Shown here: positions 40,019 through 48,334 of the stretch, piece by piece
How positions within the stretch are numbered: position 1 is the stretch's first letter
Layout: every line of letters begins with the position of its first letter
Assembly (NCBI GenBank): GCA_964643885.1
Contig: CAZXUI010000017.1
Location: 1-64,000 of the forward strand
Source: CAADGL01 sp964643885
GTDB lineage: Bacteria > Planctomycetota > Phycisphaerae > UBA1845 > Fen-1342
DNA: 64,000 nucleotides
Direction of reading: 5' to 3'
Notes under the pieces: model-generated
The model's input: only the letters and a program-made list of their open reading frames with translations
The model's database searches: none
Told to the model about the DNA's origin: nothing
Made by a program: the position numbers and the translations under genes

Positions 40019-41638
40019 CTACTCCGCCGCACCGGAGACGCGAATGATCCGCCGTCCGGTGTACTCCTGCCCGAACATGTCCTTCGTCCGTACCTCGATC
40101 AGGTGCGTCCCCGGCGAGAGCTCGCCCGGCAGCCGGCCCACCCAGATGTGCGGCGAGGGAATGATCTTCGGCAACGCGCGGCCCGGCAGCTTCCCGGCCG
40201 CCTTGGCACGCTCCTCCATCGCCTTCAGGTCCGCAAAATACGGATCCGGCCGCAGCTCCTGCGCCAGCTTCGTCCACGGCCGATCTCCCACGCGCATCTC
40301 CACCACCGACCGCTCGCTGCCCGCATAGACGTTCACGATCACTTCCGTGTCCGCCAGCGCACCGGCCGGCACCTCGTTGGGCGCGTAGATCGACATCTGC
40401 TCATCCGCCGGCCGGCGGGCCGCCTTGAAGCGCATGGAATAGCCGTTGCCGTCGAAGCTGATGATCGTGTAGCCGTTGGGCGCCCCGTCGCGCATGGTCG
40501 TGTGCGGGATGCCGCGCTCGTCCGGCACGCCGGTCCACCAGCTCCCGCACGTCGTGACGGCCACATAGTGATGGTGCGGCTGCGGGGCGTTGTTGCCGTG
40601 GCTCGGCCCCATGAACACGTGCTCGAGATAGTGCGTGTGGGCCGAGATCGAGAGCGTGTGCGGATATTTGCGGATGACCTCGAACAGCTCCCTGCGCTCC
40701 GGCACTTCGTAGAGCGGAATGTGCATCATGAAGACAACCAGACGGTCCGTGGGCACGTGCTTCAGATCGTTGACGATGAACTGCATCTGTTCCCTGGACA
40801 GCCCGCCGGCGTACTTCTTGCTCTTCGGGTCGCCGGAATAGCGCACGTTGTCCAGCACGACGTAGTGCACCGGCCCGTAGTCGAACGAATAGGTGGCCGG
40901 CCCGAAGTAGCGCTCGAACGTCTCGTCGGAGTGCTCGTCGCTGGTCGCGTCGAAGTTGATGTCGTGGTTGCCCAGCACGTTGTACCACGGCAACCCGATC
41001 AGCGCCACCGTCTGAATGTACGGCTCGAAAACGCTCAGATCGTCGAAGACGATGTCCCCCAGCGTCACGCCGAAGGCCGCCTCGAAGCCGATCAGCTCCT
41101 CCACCACGTCGTGGCCGAGATACTCCACCTCCTGCACGTTCCGCGGCTGCGTGTCGCCGAAGAAGACCGCCCGGAATCGCTCGGGCTCCTCCTGTTTGTG
41201 CAGCCCGAAATCGATCGACTCCGGCAGTGGCCCGGTCGGCTCGACGCCCCGGTACTTCAGGCCCTCAGGTGAGCCCGCCGGCTTGTGAATGTAGTAGAAG
41301 CGCGGCAGATTGTGCTCATCCAGCGGCGTCATGTAGCCGCGCGGCTTGATCACAAAGACGGCGTCGTCGTCATCCACGCCCACGCTGTAGCGGCCCTGCT
41401 CGTCGGTCGTAACGACGTCGCGCCCGTTCGACACGCGCACGCCCGCCAGACCGGCCTCGCCTGCGTCGCGCCGCCCGTTGCGGTTGGCATCCTCATATAC
41501 GACCCCCCGCGCCGTCGTCTCGCCCGTGGACGGGTCCTGGGCCCCTGTACCAACCGCGCCGGCCAGACACATCCAGCCGGCCAGGGCCAAGAGAAGGGGG
41601 GTGACTTTGCTGCGGCCGCCGCGACGCGTGATGCTCAT
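40019..41638 (-). CDS. exported calcineurin-like phosphoesterase
   Basis: 539 residues with a signal peptide (KVTPLLLALAGWMCLAGAVG). An N-terminal SdrD-like/MetallophosN beta domain (GVVYEDANRNGRRDAGEAGL, then GVRVSNG) lies at about 42-135. The metallophosphoesterase core has FGDTQ, LGDIVFD, LGNHD, MMHIP and SAHTH, the complete dinuclear-metal signature, at about 155-360. A MetallophosC-like domain ends it. It is probably periplasmic; the substrate is unknown. The ATG at 41638 follows GAGGAGG; an ATG 21 nt upstream (41659) would add MGCEEVE and lacks such a site. The gene is monocistronic. Confidence 0.93.
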   Translation of the reverse strand: MSITRRGGRSKVTPLLLALAGWMCLAGAVGTGAQDPSTGETTARGVVYEDANRNGRRDAGEAGLAGVRVSNGRDVVTTDEQGRYSVGVDDDDAVFVIKPRGYMTPLDEHNLPRFYYIHKPAGSPEGLKYRGVEPTGPLPESIDFGLHKQEEPERFRAVFFGDTQPRNVQEVEYLGHDVVEELIGFEAAFGVTLGDIVFDDLSVFEPYIQTVALIGLPWYNVLGNHDINFDATSDEHSDETFERYFGPATYSFDYGPVHYVVLDNVRYSGDPKSKKYAGGLSREQMQFIVNDLKHVPTDRLVVFMMHIPLYEVPERRELFEVIRKYPHTLSISAHTHYLEHVFMGPSHGNNAPQPHHHYVAVTTCGSWWTGVPDERGIPHTTMRDGAPNGYTIISFDGNGYSMRFKAARRPADEQMSIYAPNEVPAGALADTEVIVNVYAGSERSVVEMRVGDRPWTKLAQELRPDPYFADLKAMEERAKAAGKLPGRALPKIIPSPHIWVGRLPGELSPGTHLIEVRTKDMFGQEYTGRRIIRVSGAAE

Positions 41639-41821
41639 CTCGACCTCCTCACAGCCCATCCGTCGGAGCGCGCTCGCCCTCGATCAGGCTGCGTATCAAG
41701 TTCTTCTCGGCCCGGAGTGTACGCGCACGGGCGGATCCATTCAGTCGCTATTCGCGCAATTTCGCGTCAAGAGTGCGCAAAGCAGAACGCCGCGCGCCGC
41801 GGCAGCGCTCCGGCCCGCGGT

Positions 41822-42253
41822 TCACATCCGCGGCCCGCGCCGGCCGTGCTCCTCGATGATCCAGTCGACAACCTTCTGGGTCGGCTCGTCGAAAACGTAG
41901 TCCCGCAGTTGCGCCGCCTGCACCCAGCGCATCTCGCCGCCCCCGCGGGTCGCCGGCTCGCCCCGCAGAATCGCGCAGACGTAATACCGATACGTCACTG
42001 CCCGCTCGCTCGTTCGATGAACGAACGGCGGCTGACCCACCAGAATCTCCAGCTCCACCCCGAGCTGCTCCCGGGCCGTCCGCCGCAGTGCCGCCTCCGG
42101 CGACTCGTCCGCCTCGGCCGACCCGCCCGGGAACCGCCAGGGCGCCTCCGGGTCTCCCCCCGGCCGGACGATCAGGTAGTTGACCCGCGCGCGGACGATC
42201 ATCGCCCGCGCGTCGACCGGCAATCGCTCCCTCGGCTCTCGCCTTTTGGCCAT
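41822..42253 (-). CDS. Nudix-fold hydrolase with altered Nudix box
   Basis: About 143 residues. ARVNYLIVRPGGDPEAPWRF, then PGGSAEADESPEAALRRTAR and EQLGVELEIL, is the Nudix region. Against Gx5Ex7REUxEExGU the catalytic REU-x-EE reads RTA-R-EQ, so two of the metal-binding Glu residues are replaced (E to T, E to Q). Activity on nucleoside diphosphate derivatives is therefore doubtful; a binding or regulatory role is possible. The start at 42253 (MAKRREPRER) is chosen, and an ATG at 42304 would add 17 residues. It is divergent from the epimerase/lpxK operon. Confidence 0.78.
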   Translation of the reverse strand: MAKRREPRERLPVDARAMIVRARVNYLIVRPGGDPEAPWRFPGGSAEADESPEAALRRTAREQLGVELEILVGQPPFVHRTSERAVTYRYYVCAILRGEPATRGGGEMRWVQAAQLRDYVFDEPTQKVVDWIIEEHGRRGPRM

Positions 42254-42405
42254 GTCCGCGAGACTATCCGCGCCCGCGTCACTCGTCCAACGCCGCCCGT
42301 CCATCCTTGTGACCCGCGCGCAGCGCGGCTAGACTGCCCCCGCGCGGACGACCCGCCGGCCGGCGGCGGCCCGGCCGGGCGCGGCCTTGCGGAGACGCAC
42401 GCACG

Positions 42406-43338
42406 ATGCGGGTTCTGATTACCGGTTCCAGCGGCCAGATCGGCACGAACGTCGGCCTCGCGCTGCTGGCGCGGGGAGACCAGATCGCCGGTCTCGACGC
42501 CCGCCCGAACACGTGGACCGACAAGATCCCGACCGTCACCTGCAATCTCTGCCAGATCGAGCCGGGCGACCTGCCCGTCGACGGCCGCTTCGACGCGGTC
42601 CTGCACCTGGCCGCACACGCCAAGGTCTTCGAGCTGGTCGAGCACCCGCGCCGCGCATTCGAGAATCTTCAGATGTGCTTCAATGTGCTGGAGTACTGCC
42701 GCCGCACCGGCACGCCGATCATCTTCGGCAGCTCGCGCGAGGTCTACGGCGACATCACCCGGCACATCACCGACGAGTCGCAGGCCGACTTCGTCGTCGC
42801 CGAGAGCCCCTACAGCGCCAGCAAGATCTCCGGCGAGGCCTACATCTACTCCTACGCCGAGTGCTACGGCCTGCCGTACCTCGTCTTCCGCTTCAGCAAC
42901 GTCTACGGCCGCTACGACTGCGACGAGCAGCGCATGGAGCGCGTCATCCCGCTCTTCATCCGCCGCATCGCCGAAGAGCGGCCGATCACCGTCTTCGGCC
43001 GCGAGAAAGTGCTCGATTTCACCTACGTCGACGACTGCGTCGACGGCGTTCTGCGCGGCATCGACGCGCTGGTCGAGCGGCGCGTGAACCACGAAACGAT
43101 CAACCTGGCCTACGGCCAGGGCTCGACGCTGGTCGACGTCGTCAATCTGATCAGCCTCGCCCTTCGCCGCAAACCCAGGATCACGTTCGAGCCCGCCCGC
43201 CCCGGCGAGGTGACGCGCTACGTCGCCGACATCACCAAAGCCCGCGAGCTGCTGGGCTATCACCCGCAGACACCCCTGAGCGCCGGAATCCCACAGGCGG
43301 TCGAATGGCAGCAGCAGATCGGCGTCATCAGGCTCTAA
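42406..43338 (+). CDS. NAD-dependent epimerase/dehydratase (extended SDR)
   Basis: 310 residues. N-terminal NAD motif GSSGQIG (7-13), the LAAHAKV segment, catalytic Ser in FGSSREVYGD and YSASK (Tyr/Lys), all conserved. FRFSNVYGRYD and VLDFTYVDDCVDGV are typical of the nucleotide-sugar epimerase group (UDP-glucose/glucuronate 4-epimerase-like). It probably makes a sugar for surface polysaccharide. The stop TAA lies 2 bp before the GTG of lpxK, so the two are co-transcribed and translation may be coupled. Confidence 0.93.
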   Translation: MRVLITGSSGQIGTNVGLALLARGDQIAGLDARPNTWTDKIPTVTCNLCQIEPGDLPVDGRFDAVLHLAAHAKVFELVEHPRRAFENLQMCFNVLEYCRRTGTPIIFGSSREVYGDITRHITDESQADFVVAESPYSASKISGEAYIYSYAECYGLPYLVFRFSNVYGRYDCDEQRMERVIPLFIRRIAEERPITVFGREKVLDFTYVDDCVDGVLRGIDALVERRVNHETINLAYGQGSTLVDVVNLISLALRRKPRITFEPARPGEVTRYVADITKARELLGYHPQTPLSAGIPQAVEWQQQIGVIRL

Positions 43339-43340
43339 GC

Positions 43341-44375
43341 GTGACCGCCGATCCGCCCAGGCCGGCCGACATGCCGCGGACCACCAACCCGCTGCTCATC
43401 CCCGCGGCCTGGCTCTACGGCCTGGCCATCCGCGCCCGCAACGCGTGGTACGACCGCAGGCCGCCTTCACCCGCCGACCTGCCCGTCATCAGCATCGGAA
43501 ACATCACCACCGGCGGCACCGGCAAGACGCCGACCGTCATCGAGTTCGTCCGCCGGCTCGATTCGCTCGGCCGCCGCCCGGTCGTGCTGACACGCGGCTA
43601 CGGGGCGCGGGTCGGCCAGGTGGCTGACGAGGTCGCCGAACTGCACGAGTCGCTTGGTGCGGATCGCGTCGTCGTCGATGCGGACCGCGTCCGCGGCGCC
43701 GCCCGCATCGCGGCCGAGAAGCTCGGCGACTGCATCGTCCTCGATGACGGCTTTCAGCACCGCCGCCTGCACCGCGACCTCGACGTCGTTCTGATCGACG
43801 CGCTCGATCCCTTCGGCGGCGGCCGCCTCTTGCCCGCCGGCCGCCTGCGCGAGCCGCTCAGCAGCCTGCGCCGGGCGAGTTGTCTGATCGTCTCGCGGGC
43901 CAATCAGGCCGGTCTGGGGAGGCTGGCCCAGATACAAATGACGGTCGCCGATTACGTGCCGGGCATGCCGATGATTTTCTCGTCCGTCGAGTCGGCCGGC
44001 CTCCGCTCCATGGATCTGAACATGCTTCCGATCGTTGAGCTTCGCCGGCGGCCCGTGCTGCCCGTCTGCGGGCTGGGCAACCCCAGGACCTTCATCGACC
44101 TTCTGCGGCCGCACGCCGGCCAACTCTGCCCGCCGCTGACGTTCCCGGATCACCATGCCTACACGGCCGCCGACGTGGAGCGCATCTGCGCCGCCGCACG
44201 CGCGGTCCCCCGCTCCGTCGTCGTGACGACACGCAAGGACTGGGTCAAGCTGGCGCCGCTCTGGCCGGCGTCGCAGCCGGACGAGGACGTGCCGGAGCTC
44301 CTGCGCCTCGATATTCGCGTCCGCCTGAACGAATTCGAGAACGTCATCGGCGAGCTGCTGCGCGAAACTCTCTGA
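43341..44375 (+). CDS. lpxK: tetraacyldisaccharide 4'-kinase LpxK
   Basis: 344 residues, the normal length for the family. P-loop GNITTGGTGKTP, RGYGARVGQVADEV, and DDGFQHRRLHRDLDVVLID are the LpxK signatures; VCGLGNP and FPDHHAYTAADV follow. The enzyme phosphorylates the lipid A disaccharide 1-phosphate at the 4' position. It indicates that this organism makes lipid A, as other Gram-negative-type planctomycetes do. The N-terminal hydrophobic helix (LLIPAAWLYGLAIRARNAW) fits membrane association. The start is GTG at 43341, with ATG 30 nt downstream as alternative. Confidence 0.95.
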   Translation: MTADPPRPADMPRTTNPLLIPAAWLYGLAIRARNAWYDRRPPSPADLPVISIGNITTGGTGKTPTVIEFVRRLDSLGRRPVVLTRGYGARVGQVADEVAELHESLGADRVVVDADRVRGAARIAAEKLGDCIVLDDGFQHRRLHRDLDVVLIDALDPFGGGRLLPAGRLREPLSSLRRASCLIVSRANQAGLGRLAQIQMTVADYVPGMPMIFSSVESAGLRSMDLNMLPIVELRRRPVLPVCGLGNPRTFIDLLRPHAGQLCPPLTFPDHHAYTAADVERICAAARAVPRSVVVTTRKDWVKLAPLWPASQPDEDVPELLRLDIRVRLNEFENVIGELLRETL

Positions 44376-44549
44376 CCGAAGCGCCGCCTGACGCAGCTTC
44401 AATCATTGGGGACAGGTCTCCGACAGGTCGCCCGGTCGACAGACCCCATCCCGGCCAGCGCGCCACATCTTGTGACAGGCGAGCGGGTTACGCTTCGGCG
44501 CGCGGGTCCGACGATAAAAAAATCATAAACCGGACTACATCAGATTTCA

Positions 44550-44576
44550 TTGACATGAAGATGAAGGGGTGATAAT
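44550..44576 (+). promoter_or_regulatory. sigma-70-like promoter before the PEP-CTERM gene
   Basis: TTGACA (44550-44555), a 15-bp spacer and GATAAT (44571-44576), in a stretch (44510-44585) that is distinctly AT-rich for this genome. The spacing is slightly short. A strong GGAGGAGGAG ribosome site precedes the ATG at 44633. Confidence 0.45.
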
Positions 44577-44632
44577 GTAAATGCAAGAGTTCGTGCCCAG
44601 CCCCATCATATCTTTGCCTGGAGGAGGAGAGT

Positions 44633-45271
44633 ATGAGAATCCGCAGTCTTGGAGCGTGTCTGCTCGCGTCGAGTCTCGCGGTGCCCGCGCTCGCGGGGAC
44701 CGAAACGATCGGACCCTACATAATCTTCGATGCACCCGCCTCCGCCACGCTCATCTCCGGCGGCGGCGGAATCTGGGACTGGTGCAACGTCGTCAACACC
44801 ACGACCTCGGTCGACACTGCGTTCAGCGGTTTCAGCATCATCGACGACGGCTACTGCAACGGCGAGGCCGGAACCACGGTCGAAATGACCTTCGGTTCGC
44901 CCGTCATGAACATCGCCGGCGACGATCTGGTCCTCTTCGACGCCCGCTTCAGCGTCAACGACTACGAGTTCTCCACTGATTTCGACGGCTTCAGCGCCAC
45001 GCTGGCGCTGCCGGGTGCAGGCGCCGTCGACACCGGTGAGATGCGCTCCTACTTCTACGGCGGCTCCGGCCCGTTCGACGCGAGCGTCTTCGCCCATCCG
45101 ATCGATCTGAGCGCGCTGGGCGTGCCGCTCGGCGGCTCCGTCACGTCGGTGCGCTTCATCGGCGTGAGTGGTGAGATCGATCCCCTCGGCGTCGGTTCGC
45201 TCGTACCCGAGCCGGCCACCATCAGCGCCATGCTGCTCGGCCTGGTCCTGATCGGCCGCCGCCGCGGCTAG
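44633..45271 (+). CDS. PEP-CTERM sorted exported protein
   Basis: 212 residues. A signal peptide (RSLGACLLASSLAVPALAG) is followed by a beta-rich domain with YIIFDAPASATLISGGGGIW and DLVLFDARFSVNDYEFSTDF. At the C-terminus, LVPEPATISAMLLGLVLIGR and RRG form a PEP-CTERM anchor (VPEP, membrane helix, basic end). It is exported and processed by an exosortase encoded elsewhere. The upstream promoter is unusually AT-rich, and the transcript is separate from lpxK, 257 bp away. Confidence 0.93.
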   Translation: MRIRSLGACLLASSLAVPALAGTETIGPYIIFDAPASATLISGGGGIWDWCNVVNTTTSVDTAFSGFSIIDDGYCNGEAGTTVEMTFGSPVMNIAGDDLVLFDARFSVNDYEFSTDFDGFSATLALPGAGAVDTGEMRSYFYGGSGPFDASVFAHPIDLSALGVPLGGSVTSVRFIGVSGEIDPLGVGSLVPEPATISAMLLGLVLIGRRRG

Positions 45272-45427
45272 CCGTACGGACCGCACAAACGGGTCCTCGC
45301 ACGGAGCGCTGCTCGACCGCAGCGCTCCGCCGCGGACTCAGGTCTGCGTCGAGTCGCTCGCGGCGCTTCGCCGCCACGCGGGCTCCGCTCGCTTGACAGC
45401 CGATTCGCCGCGAACGACCATCGCCGT

Positions 45428-46636
45428 GTGCCTGAACTCCGCGAGATCGAGCTGGATCTGCTCATCTTCGGCGGCGGCGTCGCCGGCCTCTGGCTGCTCG
45501 ACCACGCCGTTCGCGCCGGGCACAACACACTCCTGCTCGAGGCCGGCCGCCTCGGCAGCGGCCAGACCGCCGCCTCGCAGGGCATCATCCACGGCGGCCT
45601 CAAGTACACGCTCGACGGCCTGCTCAACGCCTCCGCCGAACGCATCCGTGACATGCCGCAGCTCTGGGCGGATTGCCTCGCCGGCCGACGCGAGCCGCAC
45701 CTCACGCAGACGCGCATCCGCGCGCCCTTCTGCTATCTGTGGCGCACCGCCAGCCTCAAATCCCAGCTCGGCATGATCGGCGCCCGCGTCGGTCTGCGCG
45801 TCGGTCCCGTCCGCATCCCGCGCGACGAACTGCCGCCCGCGCTCGCCGCCTGCCCGGGCGACGTCTTCCGCCTCGACGAGCAGGTCATCTCGCCCGTCAG
45901 CCTCGTCGCGGAACTCGCCGGCAGGCACCACGGCCGCATCTTGAAGACCCCCGACCATCCGCCGCCGCACGCAGAGCGCGACGGCGACCAGGTGACCGCA
46001 GTCCGACTGACCCCGCCGAACGGCGAACCGCTCACCCTTCGCCCGCGCACGATCGCCCTCACGGCCGGCGCGGGCAACGAAGCGCTCCGCCGCGTTTTCG
46101 CCCTGCCGGACCAGTCGATGCAGCGCCGGCCGCTGCACATGCTGCTCGTGCGCGGCAAGTCGCTGCCGCAGATCAGCGGCCACTGCATCGACGGCGGCCG
46201 CACGCGCGTCACGATCACCAGCGAAGTCGATACCGCCGGCCGCGTCGTCTGGCAGATCGGCGGACAGATCTCCGAAGACGGCGTGCCGCTCTCGCCGTCC
46301 GAGCTGATCGCCCGCGCCCGTCGCGAGCTGGCAGCCGTTCTGCCCGGCGTGCGCCTGGACCGCACGGAATCGAGCACCTACCGCGTCGACCGCGCCGAGC
46401 AGGCCACTCCCGGCGGCCGCCGCCCCAGCGACGTCTCCATTCTGCGCGAGGGCAACGTCATCACGGCCTGGCCGACCAAGATGGCCCTCGCTCCGCGCCT
46501 GGCCGAGAACATCCTCGCTCAACTGCCGCCGCCGCACGATGGTGGGGGGGGTGTGCCGGCCGCGCTGGCCGGCTGGCCCCGGCCGGCGGTCGCGCCGCCG
46601 CCCTGGGAGGAGGAGGGCCGCACATGGACCGCGTGA
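45428..46636 (+). CDS. FAD-dependent oxidoreductase (GlpD/DAO-like)
   Basis: 402 residues. The N-terminal dinucleotide-binding motif LLIFGGGVAGLWLLDHAV (GxGxxG with extra G) is followed by the DAO-type flavoprotein segment LLEAGRLGSGQTAASQGIIH. It resembles glycerol-3-phosphate dehydrogenase/D-amino-acid oxidase-like enzymes; the substrate cannot be told. It overlaps the aldo/keto reductase gene by 13 nt, so the two may share a pathway. The start is GTG at 45428. Confidence 0.88.
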   Translation: MPELREIELDLLIFGGGVAGLWLLDHAVRAGHNTLLLEAGRLGSGQTAASQGIIHGGLKYTLDGLLNASAERIRDMPQLWADCLAGRREPHLTQTRIRAPFCYLWRTASLKSQLGMIGARVGLRVGPVRIPRDELPPALAACPGDVFRLDEQVISPVSLVAELAGRHHGRILKTPDHPPPHAERDGDQVTAVRLTPPNGEPLTLRPRTIALTAGAGNEALRRVFALPDQSMQRRPLHMLLVRGKSLPQISGHCIDGGRTRVTITSEVDTAGRVVWQIGGQISEDGVPLSPSELIARARRELAAVLPGVRLDRTESSTYRVDRAEQATPGGRRPSDVSILREGNVITAWPTKMALAPRLAENILAQLPPPHDGGGGVPAALAGWPRPAVAPPPWEEEGRTWTA

Positions 46637-47427
46637 CGCTTGGCAGGACCGCACTGCGCGTCAGCCGCATCGGCTTCGGCGCGTTCAAGATCGGCCGCAA
46701 TGAGGGCATCAAGTACCCATCCGCCTACGAGCTGCCGACCGAGTCGGCCGTGCAGCGGCTGATCGACGGGCTGCTCGTCCTCGGAATCAACTACATCGAC
46801 ACGGCCCCGGCCTACGGCCTGAGCGAAGAGCGCCTCGGCCGGGCGCTGGCCGGCCGCCGCCGCGAGTGCGTGATCTCGACCAAGGTGGGGGAGACGTTCG
46901 AAGCCGGCCGGTCGAGCTATGACTTCTCCGCCGCGGCCGTGCGCGCCAGCGTGCAGCGCAGTCTCGGGCGTCTCGGCGGAGGCGCGCTAGATCTCGTCTT
47001 CGTCCACGCCCACGCCGACGACCTGCGCATCCTGCGCGAGACGGACGTCGTTCCCGCGCTGCTCGAGCTTCGCCGCGCCGGCGTCATCCGCGCCGTCGGG
47101 TTCTCGGGCAAGACTGTCGCCGCGGCCCGCGAGGCCCTGGCCTGGGCCGATGTGCTGATGGTCGAGTATCACTGCGACGACACGTCGCACGCGGGCGTCA
47201 TCGCCGAGGCGGCCGCGGCCGGCGTCGGTGTCGTGGTCAAGAAGGGGCTTGCGTCCGGCCGCCTGCCGCCCGGGACGGCCATCCCCTTCGTTCTGCGGAC
47301 GCCCGGCGTGGCCAGTCTGGTCATCGGCGGCTTGAATTTGGAGCACTTTCGCGCGAACCTACGCATTGCGGAACGAGCCGTATCGGGCGATTCCGCGACG
47401 AGGGATTCCGAAGTGCCGGGTGTCTGA
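46624..47427 (+). CDS. aldo/keto reductase
   Basis: 267 residues, a (beta/alpha)8 NADPH reductase. The catalytic tetrad is visible: Asp and Tyr in YIDTAPAYGLSEERLG, Lys in VISTKVG, and His in VFVHAHAD. The C-terminal NADPH-binding part (VVVKKGLASGRLPPGTAIPF) is partly modified. Substrate unknown. The start ATG at 46624 lies within the end of the FAD oxidoreductase gene. GAGGAGG precedes it. A 2-residue gap separates it from the next membrane-protein gene. Confidence 0.92.
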   Translation: MDRVTLGRTALRVSRIGFGAFKIGRNEGIKYPSAYELPTESAVQRLIDGLLVLGINYIDTAPAYGLSEERLGRALAGRRRECVISTKVGETFEAGRSSYDFSAAAVRASVQRSLGRLGGGALDLVFVHAHADDLRILRETDVVPALLELRRAGVIRAVGFSGKTVAAAREALAWADVLMVEYHCDDTSHAGVIAEAAAAGVGVVVKKGLASGRLPPGTAIPFVLRTPGVASLVIGGLNLEHFRANLRIAERAVSGDSATRDSEVPGV

Positions 47428-47429
47428 GC

Positions 47430-47918
47430 GTGTCATACGAGCCGAAAACCACGACCGAGCGAGATGAGCCGCGCGGCTTCGTGCCCGAAAGGCCGACGAC
47501 CGGCGCGGGCACGGCGCGCGCCCAGATCCCGGCCGATCCCGTCGGTGGGGGTGCAAGGCAGGACGCGCCCAACCCAACCAGCGAGCAGGCCGCCGACCGC
47601 GAAGCGCCGCCCTCAGGCCCGGCGGGCGAGCCGGCCGCGGAGCAGCAACCGGTCTTCCGCCGCCTCGAGGAGCTGTTGATTGAAATCCGCGCCGGGCTCG
47701 ATGCCTCGCTGCGCGAGCAGCAGCACCGGTCCTTCTCGCTCGTCTGGCTGGCGGGCGCAATCGTTCAGGTCTTCGTGCTCGGTCTGATCGCGCTCAGTAC
47801 GCTCGACTGGTTCTTTCAGGCCGCCTTCCAGGACCTGCTGATCAAGCTCGCCTTCGCGGCCGTGCTTCAACTCGTCGCGCTGACGGCGTTTCTGCTCTCC
47901 GGCGATTCCGGCTCGTAA
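47430..47918 (+). CDS. small protein with two membrane helices
   Basis: 162 residues. The first 75 are hydrophilic, Pro/Gly-rich and probably disordered. A short helix (FRRLEELLIEIRAGLDASLR, about 77-96) precedes two membrane helices, LVWLAGAIVQVFVLGLIALS and IKLAFAAVLQLVALTAFLLS. No family recognised. The start is GTG at 47430, 2 bp after the aldo/keto reductase stop, so it is the third gene of this operon. Confidence 0.7.
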   Translation: MSYEPKTTTERDEPRGFVPERPTTGAGTARAQIPADPVGGGARQDAPNPTSEQAADREAPPSGPAGEPAAEQQPVFRRLEELLIEIRAGLDASLREQQHRSFSLVWLAGAIVQVFVLGLIALSTLDWFFQAAFQDLLIKLAFAAVLQLVALTAFLLSGDSGS

Positions 47919-47993
47919 GCGCCGGGTGGTACGGGCGTCCCGCCCGTACGATGCCTTCACGCCGCGCCCCATGCGGAGCGCGGGCGTCTCGCC

Positions 47994-48306
47994 CGCTGCC
48001 GCGCCAAGCGGCGGGCCTCCCGGCCGCCAACTGACCCCCTGCTTGGCGCAGGGGGTTCTGATTCCGAGCCGCGCTCATCGACGTGCCCGCGATCAGAACC
48101 CGCCGCGCCAAGCGGCGGGCCTCCCGGCCGCGAACAGACCCCCTGCTTGGCGCAGGGGGTTCTGATTCCGAGCCGCGCTCATCGACGTGCCCGCGATCAG
48201 AACCCGCCGCGCCAAGCGGCGGGCCTCCCGGCCGCGAACAGACCCCCTGCTTGGCGCAGGGGGTTCTGATTCCGAGCCGCGCTTATCGACGTGCCCGCGA
48301 TCGGCT
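47994..48306. repeat. REP-like paired hairpin array, three 104-bp units
   Basis: Three tandem units with a period of exactly 104 bp. Direct arms: about 47994-48015 (degenerate head), 48093-48120 and 48197-48224. Inverted arms: 48034-48061, 48138-48165 and 48242-48269. The direct stems read CCGCC/GGCGG and the inverted ones CCCCT/AGGGG, so the hairpins are intact despite different sequence. The intervening linker (GAGCCGCGCTCATCGACGTG and CCCGCGA) is repeated too. It fills most of the 416-bp spacer; a CTCCCC-type hairpin relative (GCGGAGCGCGGGCG, about 47972) begins it. Confidence 0.92.
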
Positions 48307-48334
48307 CACACCCTCAGACACCCGCCGCCGCGGA

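Noticed and set aside
47994..48306. The 104-bp units as tandem tRNA or riboswitch genes
   Set aside because: The hairpins are simple inverted pairs, no tRNA arms or conserved riboswitch core is present, and the same arms occur at other loci.
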